From Hallerella sp963652365 (GTDB lineage Bacteria; Fibrobacterota; Fibrobacteria; Fibrobacterales; Fibrobacteraceae): a DNA stretch of 64,000 nucleotides. Below are positions 16,120 through 25,887 of the stretch, piece after piece. The stretch's first letter is position 1. Each line of letters begins with the position of its first letter. The translations under genes and the position numbers were made by a program. The notes beneath the pieces are model-generated. The model saw nothing but the letters and a program-made list of their open reading frames with translations. It was not told where the DNA came from and ran no database searches. Where the stretch lies: positions 1 to 64,000 of the forward strand of contig CAVJTH010000007.1 in assembly GCA_963652365.1 (NCBI GenBank), written 5' to 3'.

Positions 16120-16916
16120 TTCCTCTTCGCCTGGGAATTTCCACGTGTCCGAACGACACCTACATCTACGAGTCCCTCATCTTTGGGCAGGAAGGCTCTC
16201 CCTTCGAATGGCGCGTCACGTTCGCCGATGTCCAGACGCTGAACGAAATGGTTCTGCAGGGCGACCTGGATGTCGCCAAGGTGAGCTGCGGCGTCTTGCC
16301 GTTCGTTCAGGACGATTACCGTCTGCTTTCCTGTGGCGGAGCGATGGGATTTGGCTGTGGACCGCTCCTGCTTGCGTCTCGGAACGGGGAATCTTTCGAT
16401 CCCGACCAAGAAACGATTTTGCCCGGAAAGAACACGACCGCGGCGCTTCTTTTCCGGTTCTGGGCGTCGGAAACGTATGGCATTTCTCGACCAAGGGTCT
16501 CCTACGCCTTCTTCGACGAAGTTTATTCCTCCCTGTGTTCCAGCCGAAACAGGCAGGGCGTCGTCATCCACGAAAAGCGCTTCACCTGGGCCGAAGACAA
16601 CCTGGGGCTTTTGACCGATCTGGGCGCGTTCTGGGAATCCCGTACCCGTTCGCCGATCCCATTGGGGTGCGCCGTTGCCAAAAAGTCGCTGGGCGCCGAA
16701 GCGATCGCCTCCGTCGAGCGCGAAATTCGGAAAAGCCTTTCTACGGCGCAGTCGAGAGAGCGTCTTGTCTCGGAATTCATTCGGGAAAAGGCGCAGATCG
16801 CGGACGATTCCGTCATCGAGCGGCACATCCGTCTCTTCGTTTCCGACTTTACCCGCGAAATCGGGAGTTCGGGCCAAAAGGCTCTCGAAATCCTGGCTCG
16901 ACACGCCTCTTTGTAA
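16116..16916 (+). CDS. mqnD: 1,4-dihydroxy-6-naphthoate synthase
   Basis: The start is a GTG at 16116 overlapping the mqnB stop (GTGA). The frame gives a 266-residue protein beginning VIPLRLGISTCPNDTYIYE. This is the MqnD family, with a periplasmic-binding-protein-like fold; it converts cyclic dehypoxanthine futalosine to 1,4-dihydroxy-6-naphthoate. LDVAKVSCGVLPFV near residue 53 and GPLLLASR near residue 85 are typical. Together with mqnB this shows that the organism makes menaquinone through futalosine. The other mqn genes are outside the window. Confidence 0.92.
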   Translation: MIPLRLGISTCPNDTYIYESLIFGQEGSPFEWRVTFADVQTLNEMVLQGDLDVAKVSCGVLPFVQDDYRLLSCGGAMGFGCGPLLLASRNGESFDPDQETILPGKNTTAALLFRFWASETYGISRPRVSYAFFDEVYSSLCSSRNRQGVVIHEKRFTWAEDNLGLLTDLGAFWESRTRSPIPLGCAVAKKSLGAEAIASVEREIRKSLSTAQSRERLVSEFIREKAQIADDSVIERHIRLFVSDFTREIGSSGQKALEILARHASL

Positions 16917-17043
16917 AAAAACGAAAACAAACGGCATTCTCGAAGCGAAAAACTTCGATTGTAAAAAATATTTTTACGGCTTGGCGATATTTTGACCAAA
17001 ACTTTATTTATTTTCCCAAAGTATCATTTTCAAGGGAGTCTTT

Positions 17044-17253
17044 ATGGACTTGGTTCAGCAACTGGAACAGGAACTCGACGCTTTCAAGCGCGAGTACGAA
17101 AAGTTCGAGAAAGGCAATAAATCGGCAGGAACTCGCGCTCGCAAGGTCCTCCAGGATATCAAGCGTTCCTGCCAGGAACTTCGAGTCTCCATCCAAGGCG
17201 TCAAGAAGGATTCCGAGCCGAAAAAAAATCCAGAAGAAGGAGACTTGTCCTAG
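17044..17253 (+). CDS. Histone H1-like (Hc1-type) small basic protein
   Basis: The 69-residue protein is helical and charged: VQQLEQELDAFKREYEKF, then KGNKSAGTRARKVLQDIK near residue 25. The GNKxAGxRARK motif matches the short H1-like proteins found in Bacteroidetes and relatives, related to chlamydial Hc1. The tail is rich in Lys, Pro and Glu. It probably binds DNA as a nucleoid protein. The ATG at 17044 follows AAGGGAG. It is alone, with a 128-bp AT-rich leader containing a small hairpin at about 16939-16961. Confidence 0.8.
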   Translation: MDLVQQLEQELDAFKREYEKFEKGNKSAGTRARKVLQDIKRSCQELRVSIQGVKKDSEPKKNPEEGDLS

Positions 17254-17323
17254 GCCAGGCGACTGAACAATGGGAAATACCATGAAAAAATGCTTTTTTG
17301 CAAAGATTTATCATGAAAAGGGT

Positions 17324-17352
17324 TTGACTAAAGCTATTTTTGAAGGTATATT
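17324..17352 (+). promoter_or_regulatory. Sigma70-type promoter for the envelope cluster
   Basis: A TTGACT -35 box at 17324-17329 and a TATATT -10 box at 17347-17352 are separated by 17 bp. They lie 95 bp upstream of the OmpA-family gene, leaving a leader of about 90 bases. Confidence 0.7.
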
Positions 17353-17447
17353 CCACAATGTGATTTGCTGCACAGGGATGTTCCCTTGTCGCTGATCCGA
17401 ATGGACAATGGTGAATTTATGTTTCATGATTGGAGAACTCTAGCAGT

Positions 17448-18968
17448 ATGACCCTAAAGAAAGTATTCGTAGTTCTTGCTGGGGCTATGCTCTTTTCAGG
17501 ATATGCTTCGGCAAAGGCGATTAACGTGCCGGGCGATTACGAAAAGATTGCGGACGCTCTGGGCAACGCAGACGCTGGCGATACCATTTACGTTAAGCGT
17601 GGAACCTACAATGAAAACATCACGCTTGTCATGGGCGTCGTTCTAAAGGGCGAAGATCCCTTGACGACGATTATCGACGGTGGACGCCGAGGACCGACCG
17701 TCATGGGCACATCCGGAGCGGAAATGTCCCACTTCACCATTCGGAACGGCATCGAAGGCATCCTTTGCGAAAACGCCGCTCCCTATATTCACCACTGCTA
17801 CGTGATGGACAACAAGGCGACGGGCATTGCCGCGTTCATCTCCCTGCCCAACCTTCGCAACAATGTGGTGTACGGGAACCGCTGGTCCGGCATCCTCGCC
17901 TGGGGCGCCAAGTCGCTCGACGCCTATGTCGAACAGAACGTGGTTCTTCGCAACGGCTATTCGGGCCTCGCCTTGAAAGGTCCGTCGAATATCGTCGCGC
18001 GCAACAACATCTTCATGGAAAACCATTACTACGGCGTCTTTGCCGATCCTGCCGCGGGTCAGACAAAGATCGAATACAACAACATCTACAAGAACTACTA
18101 CCCGTTCAATCGCTTCATCAAGGTGAACCGCACGAACGTCTCCCTCGATCCGAAATTCATCAGTCCGTCGCTCTCCAAGCCGAATTTCTTCTGCAACTCC
18201 AAGTCCCCGATGCTCAAGCGCGGCAAGGGCAAGCTCGATATCGGGCTCCTGGCGCATGACGTGGTTCCCGAAAAGGAAGAGGAAGTGGCGGAAACCCGCA
18301 ATCCGGATACGGACGGTGACGGTCTCTGCGATCCGTGGGTCTCCGAAGAAGGTCTTTCCGAAAAGTATGCCGCCGTTTGCTCGGGCATTGACAACTGCCC
18401 GGAAGACGCGGAAGACGTCGATGGCTTCCAGGACGATGACGGCTGCCCGGATCCGGACAACGACCGTGACGGCATTTGCGATCCGTGGGTAGAGGCTAGC
18501 GGTCTTCTCGACAAGTATGCGCACACTTGCAAGGGCGCGGATGCCTGCCCGGACAATCCCGAAACCCTGAACGGCTACAAGGACGAAGACGGCTGCCCGG
18601 ACGAAGTCCCTGTTCCTCCGAAGAAAGTCTTTGTCCTCGAAGGGGTCAATTTTGAATCCGGAAAGGCGACGATTACCAAGGATTCCGAAGTTTCCTTGCG
18701 CAAGGTCGTCGATATCCTGGAAGCTTTCCCGGAAACGACGTTTGAAATTGTCGGCCACACGGACAATGTCGGCAACTCTGCCAAGAACAAGCAGCTCTCT
18801 GCAGACCGCGCCGCCTCTGTCAAGGCTTTCCTTGTCGAAAATGGAATCGCCGACAATCGCATGGTAACTCGTGGCGCTGGCGATACGCAACCGAAGGCTT
18901 CCAACAAGACGCCGGAAGGTCGCGCCCAGAACCGCCGCATCGAATTTATCCGCACGGATATCAAGTAA
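17448..18968 (+). CDS. Beta-helix / thrombospondin-type-3 / OmpA chimeric envelope protein
   Basis: Starting at ATG 17448 the product has 506 residues. A signal peptide (VFVVLAGAMLFSGYASA) is followed by a right-handed beta-helix region of about residues 25-250, with PbH1-like turns such as NGIEGILCENAAPYIHHC. Two calcium-binding TSP3-like units come next (DTDGDGLCDPW and DNDRDGICDPW), each followed by Cys-Pro pairs. The C-terminal 110 residues are an OmpA/Pal peptidoglycan-binding domain (TDNVGNSAKNKQLSADRA, ending RAQNRRIEF). The protein should sit in the outer membrane or periplasm, bound to the cell wall. It opens the envelope cluster and is 15 bases from the next gene. Confidence 0.88.
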   Translation: MTLKKVFVVLAGAMLFSGYASAKAINVPGDYEKIADALGNADAGDTIYVKRGTYNENITLVMGVVLKGEDPLTTIIDGGRRGPTVMGTSGAEMSHFTIRNGIEGILCENAAPYIHHCYVMDNKATGIAAFISLPNLRNNVVYGNRWSGILAWGAKSLDAYVEQNVVLRNGYSGLALKGPSNIVARNNIFMENHYYGVFADPAAGQTKIEYNNIYKNYYPFNRFIKVNRTNVSLDPKFISPSLSKPNFFCNSKSPMLKRGKGKLDIGLLAHDVVPEKEEEVAETRNPDTDGDGLCDPWVSEEGLSEKYAAVCSGIDNCPEDAEDVDGFQDDDGCPDPDNDRDGICDPWVEASGLLDKYAHTCKGADACPDNPETLNGYKDEDGCPDEVPVPPKKVFVLEGVNFESGKATITKDSEVSLRKVVDILEAFPETTFEIVGHTDNVGNSAKNKQLSADRAASVKAFLVENGIADNRMVTRGAGDTQPKASNKTPEGRAQNRRIEFIRTDIK

Positions 18969-18983
18969 GGAGAAGGTTAGGTG

Positions 18984-21230
18984 ATGACACGCTTTAGCTT
19001 CATCAAGACAACAGCTGTAGGGCTTATCTGCACGAGTGCAGCGTTCGCTTCTCCCACGTATTCCCCGCACAAGTACCAGCAGAACGATTGGTTCGGAGAA
19101 TTTGGCAGCAACAATACGGCGATGTACGTGAACCCGGCCGGAATCGCGGAAACGGATCAGATCGAATTCTCTCTGGGCTATTTCAGCACGATCAGTGGCG
19201 AAGCCGCCCAGGAATACGGTTCCTTGACGATTCCGTTCGGCTACAACCACACGTTGGGCATTTCGTTCTTCGAAAACGGCGCGACCATCGATGGCGGGTA
19301 TTCCTATACCGAAAACGCCTATATGATCGGCTACGCCTACCGCCTGATGCACTGCCTGGCCTTGGGTGTCGATCTTTCGATTCTCCAGATCAACCAGTTC
19401 GACATGAACAAGCAGTTTACGATGGGCGCGGACATCGGTATCGCCTGGAATCCGATTTCCAATTCCCGATTCGGAAGCTTGACCGTTGGCGTGGCGTTCC
19501 AGAACGCGATTGCCCCGGCGATTAGCACCGAGGACGAAAACTCCTCGTATCATTTCGTGTTCATGGGGGCGAGCGAATCCTACAAGGTTCCCAGCAACCT
19601 GAACTTCTCGCTCTTCTATCGCGGATTCAACCGTTTGCTTGAAGCGAAGGCGGAACTTTCCATCATCGACGTGATCCATGACAGCGATGAGGGTGGTGAC
19701 GGGATGAATCTCGAAACGAGCTTTACCTTGACCTATTACCTGAGCTCTCACCTGGGCGTTCGTCTTCGCTTCACGAAGGAAGGCTATCCGGTGCTCGGCG
19801 CGACGGTGAATGTCAAGGATGTGGCGTTCTTCCGCTATCTGGCTCTCGACCTGGAAATGTCCCATGACGACATCGTCGAAAAGAAGAACCGCGGATTTAT
19901 CTGGGCGGTGAAGCTCACGTCCCGTTTCGGCAACACGCGCGAAGAAAACATTGGCGAAGATCGTTACCGTCGCTTGAAGATTGAGCCGGAAAATGATTAC
20001 CGCGCCGCAATGCGTCTCTACCTGAACCGCCAGTTCCTGGAAGCCGCCTATGCGTTTGGCAAGGTCCAGACCAAGTATCCGGCATTCCACTTGGTGGACC
20101 AGGCCGCGTTCTACAAGGGAAAATCCTTCGAAAACATGCGGATGCACAAGGCTGCCAAGTCGGTCTATGAAGATGCGATCAAGCGTTATCCCCAGAGCGA
20201 CCAACGCGCCAAGTATCACTTCCAGCTGATGAACATCGACTACAAGGAAGGCAAGTATAATGACGCGATGGTCAAGTACCAGTATATCGTGCAGCATTAC
20301 AGCGAAAGCGACGTGAAGGCGGATGCCGACTACATCGCGGGTCAGATCAAGTTTGAACAGGGTCTCTACCAGGAATCCATCGATCTGCTTTCGGCGATTC
20401 TTCCGGGCAACGCCAACTACTTCTATGCGCGCTACACCATGGGAATTGCCAACAGCCGCATGGGCAAGTGGGACGAAGCGGAAAACTGCTTCCGCGACAT
20501 CATCGACCAGCCGGCATCCAACCAGTCCGAAATGGATCTCCAGGATGCGGCAAAGGTCAAGCTGGGACACATCTACTTCTCGGGCGAAACGCCGAACATT
20601 CCGGAAGCCGCTGGCCTTTATGGACAGGTCAAGCCCGGTTCTCCCGTCTATGACGAAGCGATGCTCGCCTTGGGATGGTCTTTCCTGAAGGTGAACAAGC
20701 CGGACGAAGCGATCAAGTATGCCCAGTGGATCATCAAGAACATGCCGGATTCCTTCTTGCTGTCGGAAGCCTACCTTGTCGAAGGGTATTGCTACTACAT
20801 GAAAAAGGACTACGGCAATGCCGAGAAGTCCTTGACCCGCGCGGAAGATCTGACCGAACAGCCGGTGGTTTCCATGGCGGCTCGCGATAGCGCTCGCAAG
20901 GCCTACGAGGACAACGCCGCACACTTTGACAGCGTCCAGGCCAAGGCTCTTGACCTTTCCCGTCAGCTGCCGACGCCTCGTGTCGAAATGAAGCGCGATC
21001 AGCTGCGCCCGGACTTTGACAAGGCGAACGCCGCAATCGACGATTACGCGAAGTTCATGCAGCGTTCCCAGCAAAGCGACCGCTTTGAATCCAACCGCAA
21101 GCGCGTTCTTGAAGATGCCGGCTTTACGCTCGCTACCGTCAAGACGAAGAAGGCGGAAAGCGGTGGAGGTTCGGGTTCGACGAACTCTCAGGAACTTCAG
21201 GAACTGGAAAACCTGGAAGATTTGGAGTAA
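18984..21230 (+). CDS. Outer-membrane barrel (PorV/UPF0164-like) fused to TPR repeats
   Basis: The start is ATG 18984; GTG 18981 is in frame just before it, and AAGGAG lies upstream. The 748-residue protein has a signal peptide, then about 300 residues resembling the PorV/UPF0164 barrel family (NNTAMYVNPAGIAE near residue 40, alternating-strand pattern). From about residue 340 it carries six or more TPR units (EAAYAFGKVQTKYP, AKSVYEDAIKRYP, AMVKYQYIVQHY). The tail is Glu/Leu-rich. The TPR part probably faces the periplasm and recruits partners. It is cotranscribed with the OmpA-type gene. Confidence 0.82.
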   Translation: MTRFSFIKTTAVGLICTSAAFASPTYSPHKYQQNDWFGEFGSNNTAMYVNPAGIAETDQIEFSLGYFSTISGEAAQEYGSLTIPFGYNHTLGISFFENGATIDGGYSYTENAYMIGYAYRLMHCLALGVDLSILQINQFDMNKQFTMGADIGIAWNPISNSRFGSLTVGVAFQNAIAPAISTEDENSSYHFVFMGASESYKVPSNLNFSLFYRGFNRLLEAKAELSIIDVIHDSDEGGDGMNLETSFTLTYYLSSHLGVRLRFTKEGYPVLGATVNVKDVAFFRYLALDLEMSHDDIVEKKNRGFIWAVKLTSRFGNTREENIGEDRYRRLKIEPENDYRAAMRLYLNRQFLEAAYAFGKVQTKYPAFHLVDQAAFYKGKSFENMRMHKAAKSVYEDAIKRYPQSDQRAKYHFQLMNIDYKEGKYNDAMVKYQYIVQHYSESDVKADADYIAGQIKFEQGLYQESIDLLSAILPGNANYFYARYTMGIANSRMGKWDEAENCFRDIIDQPASNQSEMDLQDAAKVKLGHIYFSGETPNIPEAAGLYGQVKPGSPVYDEAMLALGWSFLKVNKPDEAIKYAQWIIKNMPDSFLLSEAYLVEGYCYYMKKDYGNAEKSLTRAEDLTEQPVVSMAARDSARKAYEDNAAHFDSVQAKALDLSRQLPTPRVEMKRDQLRPDFDKANAAIDDYAKFMQRSQQSDRFESNRKRVLEDAGFTLATVKTKKAESGGGSGSTNSQELQELENLEDLE

Positions 21231-21242
21231 TTTAACAATGGG

Positions 21243-21277
21243 GGATAGACCTGGATAACCGGGTCTGTCCTTGTTTT
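21243..21277 (+). terminator. Hairpin terminator or attenuator
   Basis: A 12-bp stem with G-T pairs (21243-21254 with 21259-21270) precedes TTGTTTT. The T-run is broken, so readthrough into the TPR gene is plausible. Confidence 0.6.
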
Positions 21278-21301
21278 AAAAGTGGTAGGTAGAAAATTCA
21301 A

Positions 21302-24300
21302 ATGAAAAAACTATTTATAATCGCTTTATCGCTCTGCACCATTGCCGGAGTTTCTTATGCGGATCCTTGCAAGGACAAGACGAACGAGGCGAAAACGATG
21401 CTTGCCAAGTGCAAGGCGATGCAGAAAGGCACCCGCGACTACAAACAGTGCGCCAGTTCCTATAACCTCTTGAAAACCCAGGCGCAACAGGCTTGCCGTT
21501 CGGGTGGCATGGACGAAAGCGAAATGCAGTCCGCGATCAAGCAGTGGCGTACCCAGGTGGACCGTTGCAAGGGAAAGCAGAGCTCTCGCTGCGCCAGTGC
21601 GCTCCAGCAGCTCGGAAACTATCAGTATCGACTGGAAGAAAAACACCAGGTCGATGCGATGGCCCAGTATGAATCCGATATCGCCTGGTGCGAAGACCGC
21701 GACAACGAACCGGCCAAGTGCAAGAATCTCGGAGCGGGTCCAAAGGTTGACCATTCGAAGTCTCTCGGCTACTTCCTGGAATACATCGACAAGTATCCGA
21801 AAGAGACAAGGACTCCGAACGTGATGTACCAGGCTTCGTTCGTTTACGAAGCGAGCGGCGAAGAGGAAAAGGCCTACAAGCTGAGAATGCGCCTGGTCAA
21901 GGAATTCCCGGATAACGGGCTTGTGCCTAAGACCTGGCTTCGAATTGCGGAATATCACTTCATGAACCGCAAGTTCCGTGACGCGATCGATGCCTACAAG
22001 CGCGTGACGGGATTCGAAAGCCTGACCGGCAAGGAAGCCGCTCTCGCCATGTATCACTTGGCGGAATCCTATTACAATATCGCCGAATACGAAACGGCTG
22101 CCAAGACCTACTTCGCCTATATCGACGGTTCCGACAAGGGAAAGTATCCGAGCGACTTGCGCCTGGAAGCGATGGACTTCATGGCGGCGGCTTTCTCCGA
22201 TATCGACGACGGTGTTCGCGTCGCGGCAAAGTTCCTCAAGGACAAAAAGGTCAAGTTCAAGGATTCGCTCTATTACCGTATCGGTATGAAGAACAAGGAT
22301 CACGACCGCAACGAAGAAGCGGTGCAGTCCTTCAAGTACTTGCTAGACATTAACCCGGATTACGTCGATGCGCCTCTTGCCGATGTCGCGATGGTCGAAA
22401 TTCTCATTATCCAGCAGAAGTTCGACGAAGCTCAGGAACAGCGCAAGCTGGTCGTGAAGCGTTACAGCAAGAATTCTTCGTGGTTCAAGAAGAACAAGCA
22501 GTATCCGGCTTCTGTCGAAAACGCGGAAAAGGCGATTCGCGCCGCGATGCTCGACATTCCCCAATACGATCACGCCCAGGCTGCCAAGCTGATGAAGGAA
22601 GGCGATACGGAAGGCGCCAAAAAGCGTTACCAGGTTGCAATCCAGGGATATAACGATTTCTTGAAGCAGTATAGGAACGAGCCGACCTGGGACGAATACA
22701 AGGTCTATGCGAATCTGGCGTTGGTCTATCAGGAGATGAGCCAGTACGCGAAAGCGGCGGAAATGTTCAATAGAATCGTCGATGCCGATACAAACCGCTA
22801 CGGTCGCAGAGCGCTCGGCTCTGCCGCTCCCTACAAGAAGGAAGACGCCGGCTACAATGCGGTTATCATGATGGACAAGGCCCGCGCGGCAGCCCAGCAG
22901 AACAAGGCGGGCGACGATCCGGTCAAGGCCTACAGCCTTCCCGAAACCAAGGCTTACTTTGCGCAGGTTGACAAGTATATGGCCAAGTTCGCAAAGCAAA
23001 AGGAAGCGGTGGAGCTCGCCTACAATGCGGCGATTGTCCGTTACCAGGCAAAGCAGTATAAGGAAGCGGTTGTCGATTTCCGCAATCTGAAGACCAACTA
23101 CCCCAAGAACCAGTATATCCTGCTCATCAGCCGTATGCTTGCCCAGTCCCTGCTCGAATCGGAACAGCTTGACGAATCCCAGAAGGAATTCGAATGGCTG
23201 TACAAGCAGTATGCCGAAGTCAAGGAAACCCGCAACGACTCGATGGCCAAGGTCATCCGCACCTCGATTGCCGCCGTGCTCTTCCAGAAAGCGGACAAGT
23301 CGGTGAAGAACGGACAGTTTGAACAGGGCGCTCTCGCTTACCTGAACCTGGTGAAGCTCTATCCGCTGGAATCCTTTGCCGACAAGGCTGTCTTTGAAGC
23401 CGGCAACGCCTACGAAAAGGCCAACAGCTACGAAAAGGCCGCCCAGACATTCATGATGCTCCCGCAGAGCTACGGACAGTCTCCGCTGACGATCCGCGGC
23501 ATCTTGCGCGCCGCGATGAACTACAAGAAGGCTGGCAAGCCGGAACAGGCCGCCCAGACGTTCCTGTTCATCACGAACAATTTCGAAAAGGATTCCATGG
23601 CGTATGCCGCAATCGGCTTTGCCGCATCGACGTACGATTCGATTCCCAACAAGAAATTGGCCGCCCAGACCTACGAACTCGCCTACAAGAAGTATCCGAA
23701 GCACGAAAAGACCCCGGGAATGCTCTATAGCGCTTGCTTGACCTATGACGAAGCGCAGCTCCCCGAAGAAGCCATTCGCTGCTCGAAGGATCTTGTCCGC
23801 GACTATCCGAAGAGCTCTTACGCACTTGACGCCGCGTTCAGCATTCCGGTCGCCTACCAGAACGCGAAGCGCTGGTCCGAAGCGGCGGAGGCCTACATCA
23901 CGTTCGCCAAGAACTATACGGCAGACAAGGAAAAGCTCATCGCCGCCTACATTGGAACTGCACGCGCCTACCGCGAGCTCAAGGATGACAAGAACGCGGC
24001 GGAGTACTACAAGAAAACGATCGACTCCTACGACAAGTATGGCTTGCAGATCAAGAATGCGGATCCGGGAGTTCCGGCCGAGGCCGCGTTCTATCTAGGC
24101 GAAATGGAATTTGCCAAGATGGAGCCGATTGCGGTATCCGGCAACGAAAAGGCGAAGACGGCAGCCGTCAAGAAGCTGACGGAAGTTCTGAAGGTCGCTG
24201 TCGGTCACTATTCGAAGTCCGCGACCTACGCGTCGGAAAAGTGGACATTCCGTGCGACGAACAAGATCGGTTTCCTCTTTGTCACGATGGCGGCGAAGAT

Positions 24301-25042
24301 TCGGGAACAGGAGCTAAACGGCAAGACGGATGAAGAACGCTTTGCCGAACGCATCGGAATCGTGCAGCAGCTTCCGGGCTACTATGACCAGGCTCAGCCG
24401 ATTTTCCAGAAGAACATCGACCTCGCCCGCGACCAGGGCTTCTACAATGCCGACGTGATTGCCGCCGAGGAAGGCTACATTGAAATGTATTACCAGGGTT
24501 GCGCCGTGTTTGTCGAAGTGGGCGATGCCTTTGCGAAGTCTCCGCTGCCCGATAGCGTGGAAATCGTGACCCAGTATGTCGAATACGACGGAATGACCAA
24601 GGAAGACGCCGAAATGGCCGCTGGCGAAGACCTGCAGGCATATCGCGAAGAACTCGAGTCTCGTTCGCAGGCGGCACGCGAAGCGGCTGTTCCGCGTTGC
24701 GCGACGGGAATCCGCGCTTCCGAACACTACGGAATCGACAACCAGTGGACGCAGAAGCTTTACGAGGCCCTGCGCGAACTCGACGAACAGAACGAAGCGC
24801 TTCAGATCAAGATTACCAAATTCGATGCGACGAAGCTCTTCAAGGATCCGAGCTACTTCAAGACGAAGGCTCGCCTGGATCAGGTTCGCGCTTCCAAGGT
24901 CATGACCAAGCAGGAACAGCTGGCTACCTACCAGGAAATCCTGAAGGATGCCCAGAGCGAAAACGAAAAGCTCCGGGCCGAACTTGCCGAACTCCAGGCT
25001 CGCCTGGCTCCTCCGGCGGTTAATCCTCCGACCAATCCGTAG
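21302..25042 (+). CDS. Giant periplasmic TPR protein (1246 residues)
   Basis: A Sec signal (MKKLFIIALSLCTIAGVSYA) is followed by a Cys-containing N-terminal segment: eight or so Cys fall within residues 22-140. The rest is almost entirely TPR-like helical pairs, for example AIDAYKRVTGF, AAEMFNRIVDAD, AALAYLNLVKLYPLE and AAQTYELAYKKYPKH. A coiled coil of about 45 residues (EILKDAQSENEKLRAEL) and a Pro-rich end close it. It would form a long periplasmic superhelix acting as scaffold. Position between the barrel-TPR gene and the ExbB/ExbD genes suggests it links the outer membrane to the inner-membrane motor, as TPR proteins do in myxobacterial Glt/Agl clusters. That role is inference. Confidence 0.85.
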   Translation: MKKLFIIALSLCTIAGVSYADPCKDKTNEAKTMLAKCKAMQKGTRDYKQCASSYNLLKTQAQQACRSGGMDESEMQSAIKQWRTQVDRCKGKQSSRCASALQQLGNYQYRLEEKHQVDAMAQYESDIAWCEDRDNEPAKCKNLGAGPKVDHSKSLGYFLEYIDKYPKETRTPNVMYQASFVYEASGEEEKAYKLRMRLVKEFPDNGLVPKTWLRIAEYHFMNRKFRDAIDAYKRVTGFESLTGKEAALAMYHLAESYYNIAEYETAAKTYFAYIDGSDKGKYPSDLRLEAMDFMAAAFSDIDDGVRVAAKFLKDKKVKFKDSLYYRIGMKNKDHDRNEEAVQSFKYLLDINPDYVDAPLADVAMVEILIIQQKFDEAQEQRKLVVKRYSKNSSWFKKNKQYPASVENAEKAIRAAMLDIPQYDHAQAAKLMKEGDTEGAKKRYQVAIQGYNDFLKQYRNEPTWDEYKVYANLALVYQEMSQYAKAAEMFNRIVDADTNRYGRRALGSAAPYKKEDAGYNAVIMMDKARAAAQQNKAGDDPVKAYSLPETKAYFAQVDKYMAKFAKQKEAVELAYNAAIVRYQAKQYKEAVVDFRNLKTNYPKNQYILLISRMLAQSLLESEQLDESQKEFEWLYKQYAEVKETRNDSMAKVIRTSIAAVLFQKADKSVKNGQFEQGALAYLNLVKLYPLESFADKAVFEAGNAYEKANSYEKAAQTFMMLPQSYGQSPLTIRGILRAAMNYKKAGKPEQAAQTFLFITNNFEKDSMAYAAIGFAASTYDSIPNKKLAAQTYELAYKKYPKHEKTPGMLYSACLTYDEAQLPEEAIRCSKDLVRDYPKSSYALDAAFSIPVAYQNAKRWSEAAEAYITFAKNYTADKEKLIAAYIGTARAYRELKDDKNAAEYYKKTIDSYDKYGLQIKNADPGVPAEAAFYLGEMEFAKMEPIAVSGNEKAKTAAVKKLTEVLKVAVGHYSKSATYASEKWTFRATNKIGFLFVTMAAKIREQELNGKTDEERFAERIGIVQQLPGYYDQAQPIFQKNIDLARDQGFYNADVIAAEEGYIEMYYQGCAVFVEVGDAFAKSPLPDSVEIVTQYVEYDGMTKEDAEMAAGEDLQAYREELESRSQAAREAAVPRCATGIRASEHYGIDNQWTQKLYEALRELDEQNEALQIKITKFDATKLFKDPSYFKTKARLDQVRASKVMTKQEQLATYQEILKDAQSENEKLRAELAELQARLAPPAVNPPTNP

Positions 25043-25071
25043 CGACGGTTCTTGAGTAACTTGATTTTTAC

Positions 25072-25115
25072 AAAAGGAAGATCCCCGTAAAAAGACGGGG
25101 ATTTTCCTTTTTTTG
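25072..25115 (+). terminator. Rho-independent terminator after the TPR gene
   Basis: A 17-base arm (25072-25088) pairs with 25094-25110 almost perfectly, around a short A-rich loop. A T-run follows. Confidence 0.85.
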
Positions 25116-25226
25116 TGGAGTAATGAAAATTTTACAGCCGATACCCATTCCAAAAGGCAAAAAAAAAAATAAATATGCGGTTACAGGAAACAAACATCTC
25201 ATCACTTGTAAAAAAGGAGTACCCTA

Positions 25227-25847
25227 ATGTCTAAAATGCTCGAATCGTTCAACCCGTCCTCTGATGGTTGGCAGTTCATGTGGATCATTCTTGCGGTCGG
25301 TCTGATTGGCCTCGGCTTTTCGATTGAACGCATCATCACCACCATTGTCAAAAGCGGCAGGGGTCGTGGCAAGTTCCTGCAGAAGTTTGGTCAGCTCATC
25401 AGCGCGAAGCAGTATGATCAGGCGCTGAGCCTCGCCAACTCTTCGAAGCTCCCGATCGCGAAAGTGGTCGCCGCCATCGTCAGCAATCACGATGCCGGCC
25501 GTGACGCCATGCAGAATGCGTCGGATGCCGTTTTCCTTACTGAAGCTCCGCGTCTTACCCGTTATGTCTCGATTATCTCCGTGATGGCTTCCATCTCCAC
25601 TCTTCTTGGACTGATGGGTACGATTTACGGTCTGATCTTCACGTTCGACGCCGTGGCGAACAAGCCGGCCGCTGAACGTCCGAAGGCTCTGGCTGACGGT
25701 ATCGCTATCGCTATGGGAACGACTCTTCTCGGACTTCTCTGCGCGGTTCCGCTGCTTGTCATCGTCGGTATCCTGAACATGAACAGCGAACGTCTGATTC
25801 AGGAAATGGAAGAAAAAGGCCTCAAGATTATCAACGCCCTGTCGTAA
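25227..25847 (+). CDS. MotA/TolQ/ExbB-family proton channel
   Basis: The 206-residue protein has three membrane helices: WQFMWIILAVGLIGLGFSI, then VMASISTLLGLMGTIYGLIF near residue 120, then GIAIAMGTTLLGLLCAVPLL near residue 160. The last two carry the conserved GLxGTxxG and AxxTTxxGL patterns of ExbB/TolQ/AglR. It forms the proton-conducting stator ring in the inner membrane. The ATG at 25227 has AAAGGAG. The leader contains a long A-tract (about 25160-25172). It is the first gene of a four-gene unit with two ExbD-like proteins and a TonB-like transducer. Confidence 0.92.
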   Translation: MSKMLESFNPSSDGWQFMWIILAVGLIGLGFSIERIITTIVKSGRGRGKFLQKFGQLISAKQYDQALSLANSSKLPIAKVVAAIVSNHDAGRDAMQNASDAVFLTEAPRLTRYVSIISVMASISTLLGLMGTIYGLIFTFDAVANKPAAERPKALADGIAIAMGTTLLGLLCAVPLLVIVGILNMNSERLIQEMEEKGLKIINALS

Positions 25848-25887
25848 TTGTTATCAAGAAAAGACAATTATCTAGATAGGAGATAAA

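Noticed and set aside
17643..21074. 1143-residue frame opposite the OmpA and barrel-TPR genes
   Set aside because: It spans two certain genes on the other strand; the length comes from GC-rich codon use, and no domain is visible.
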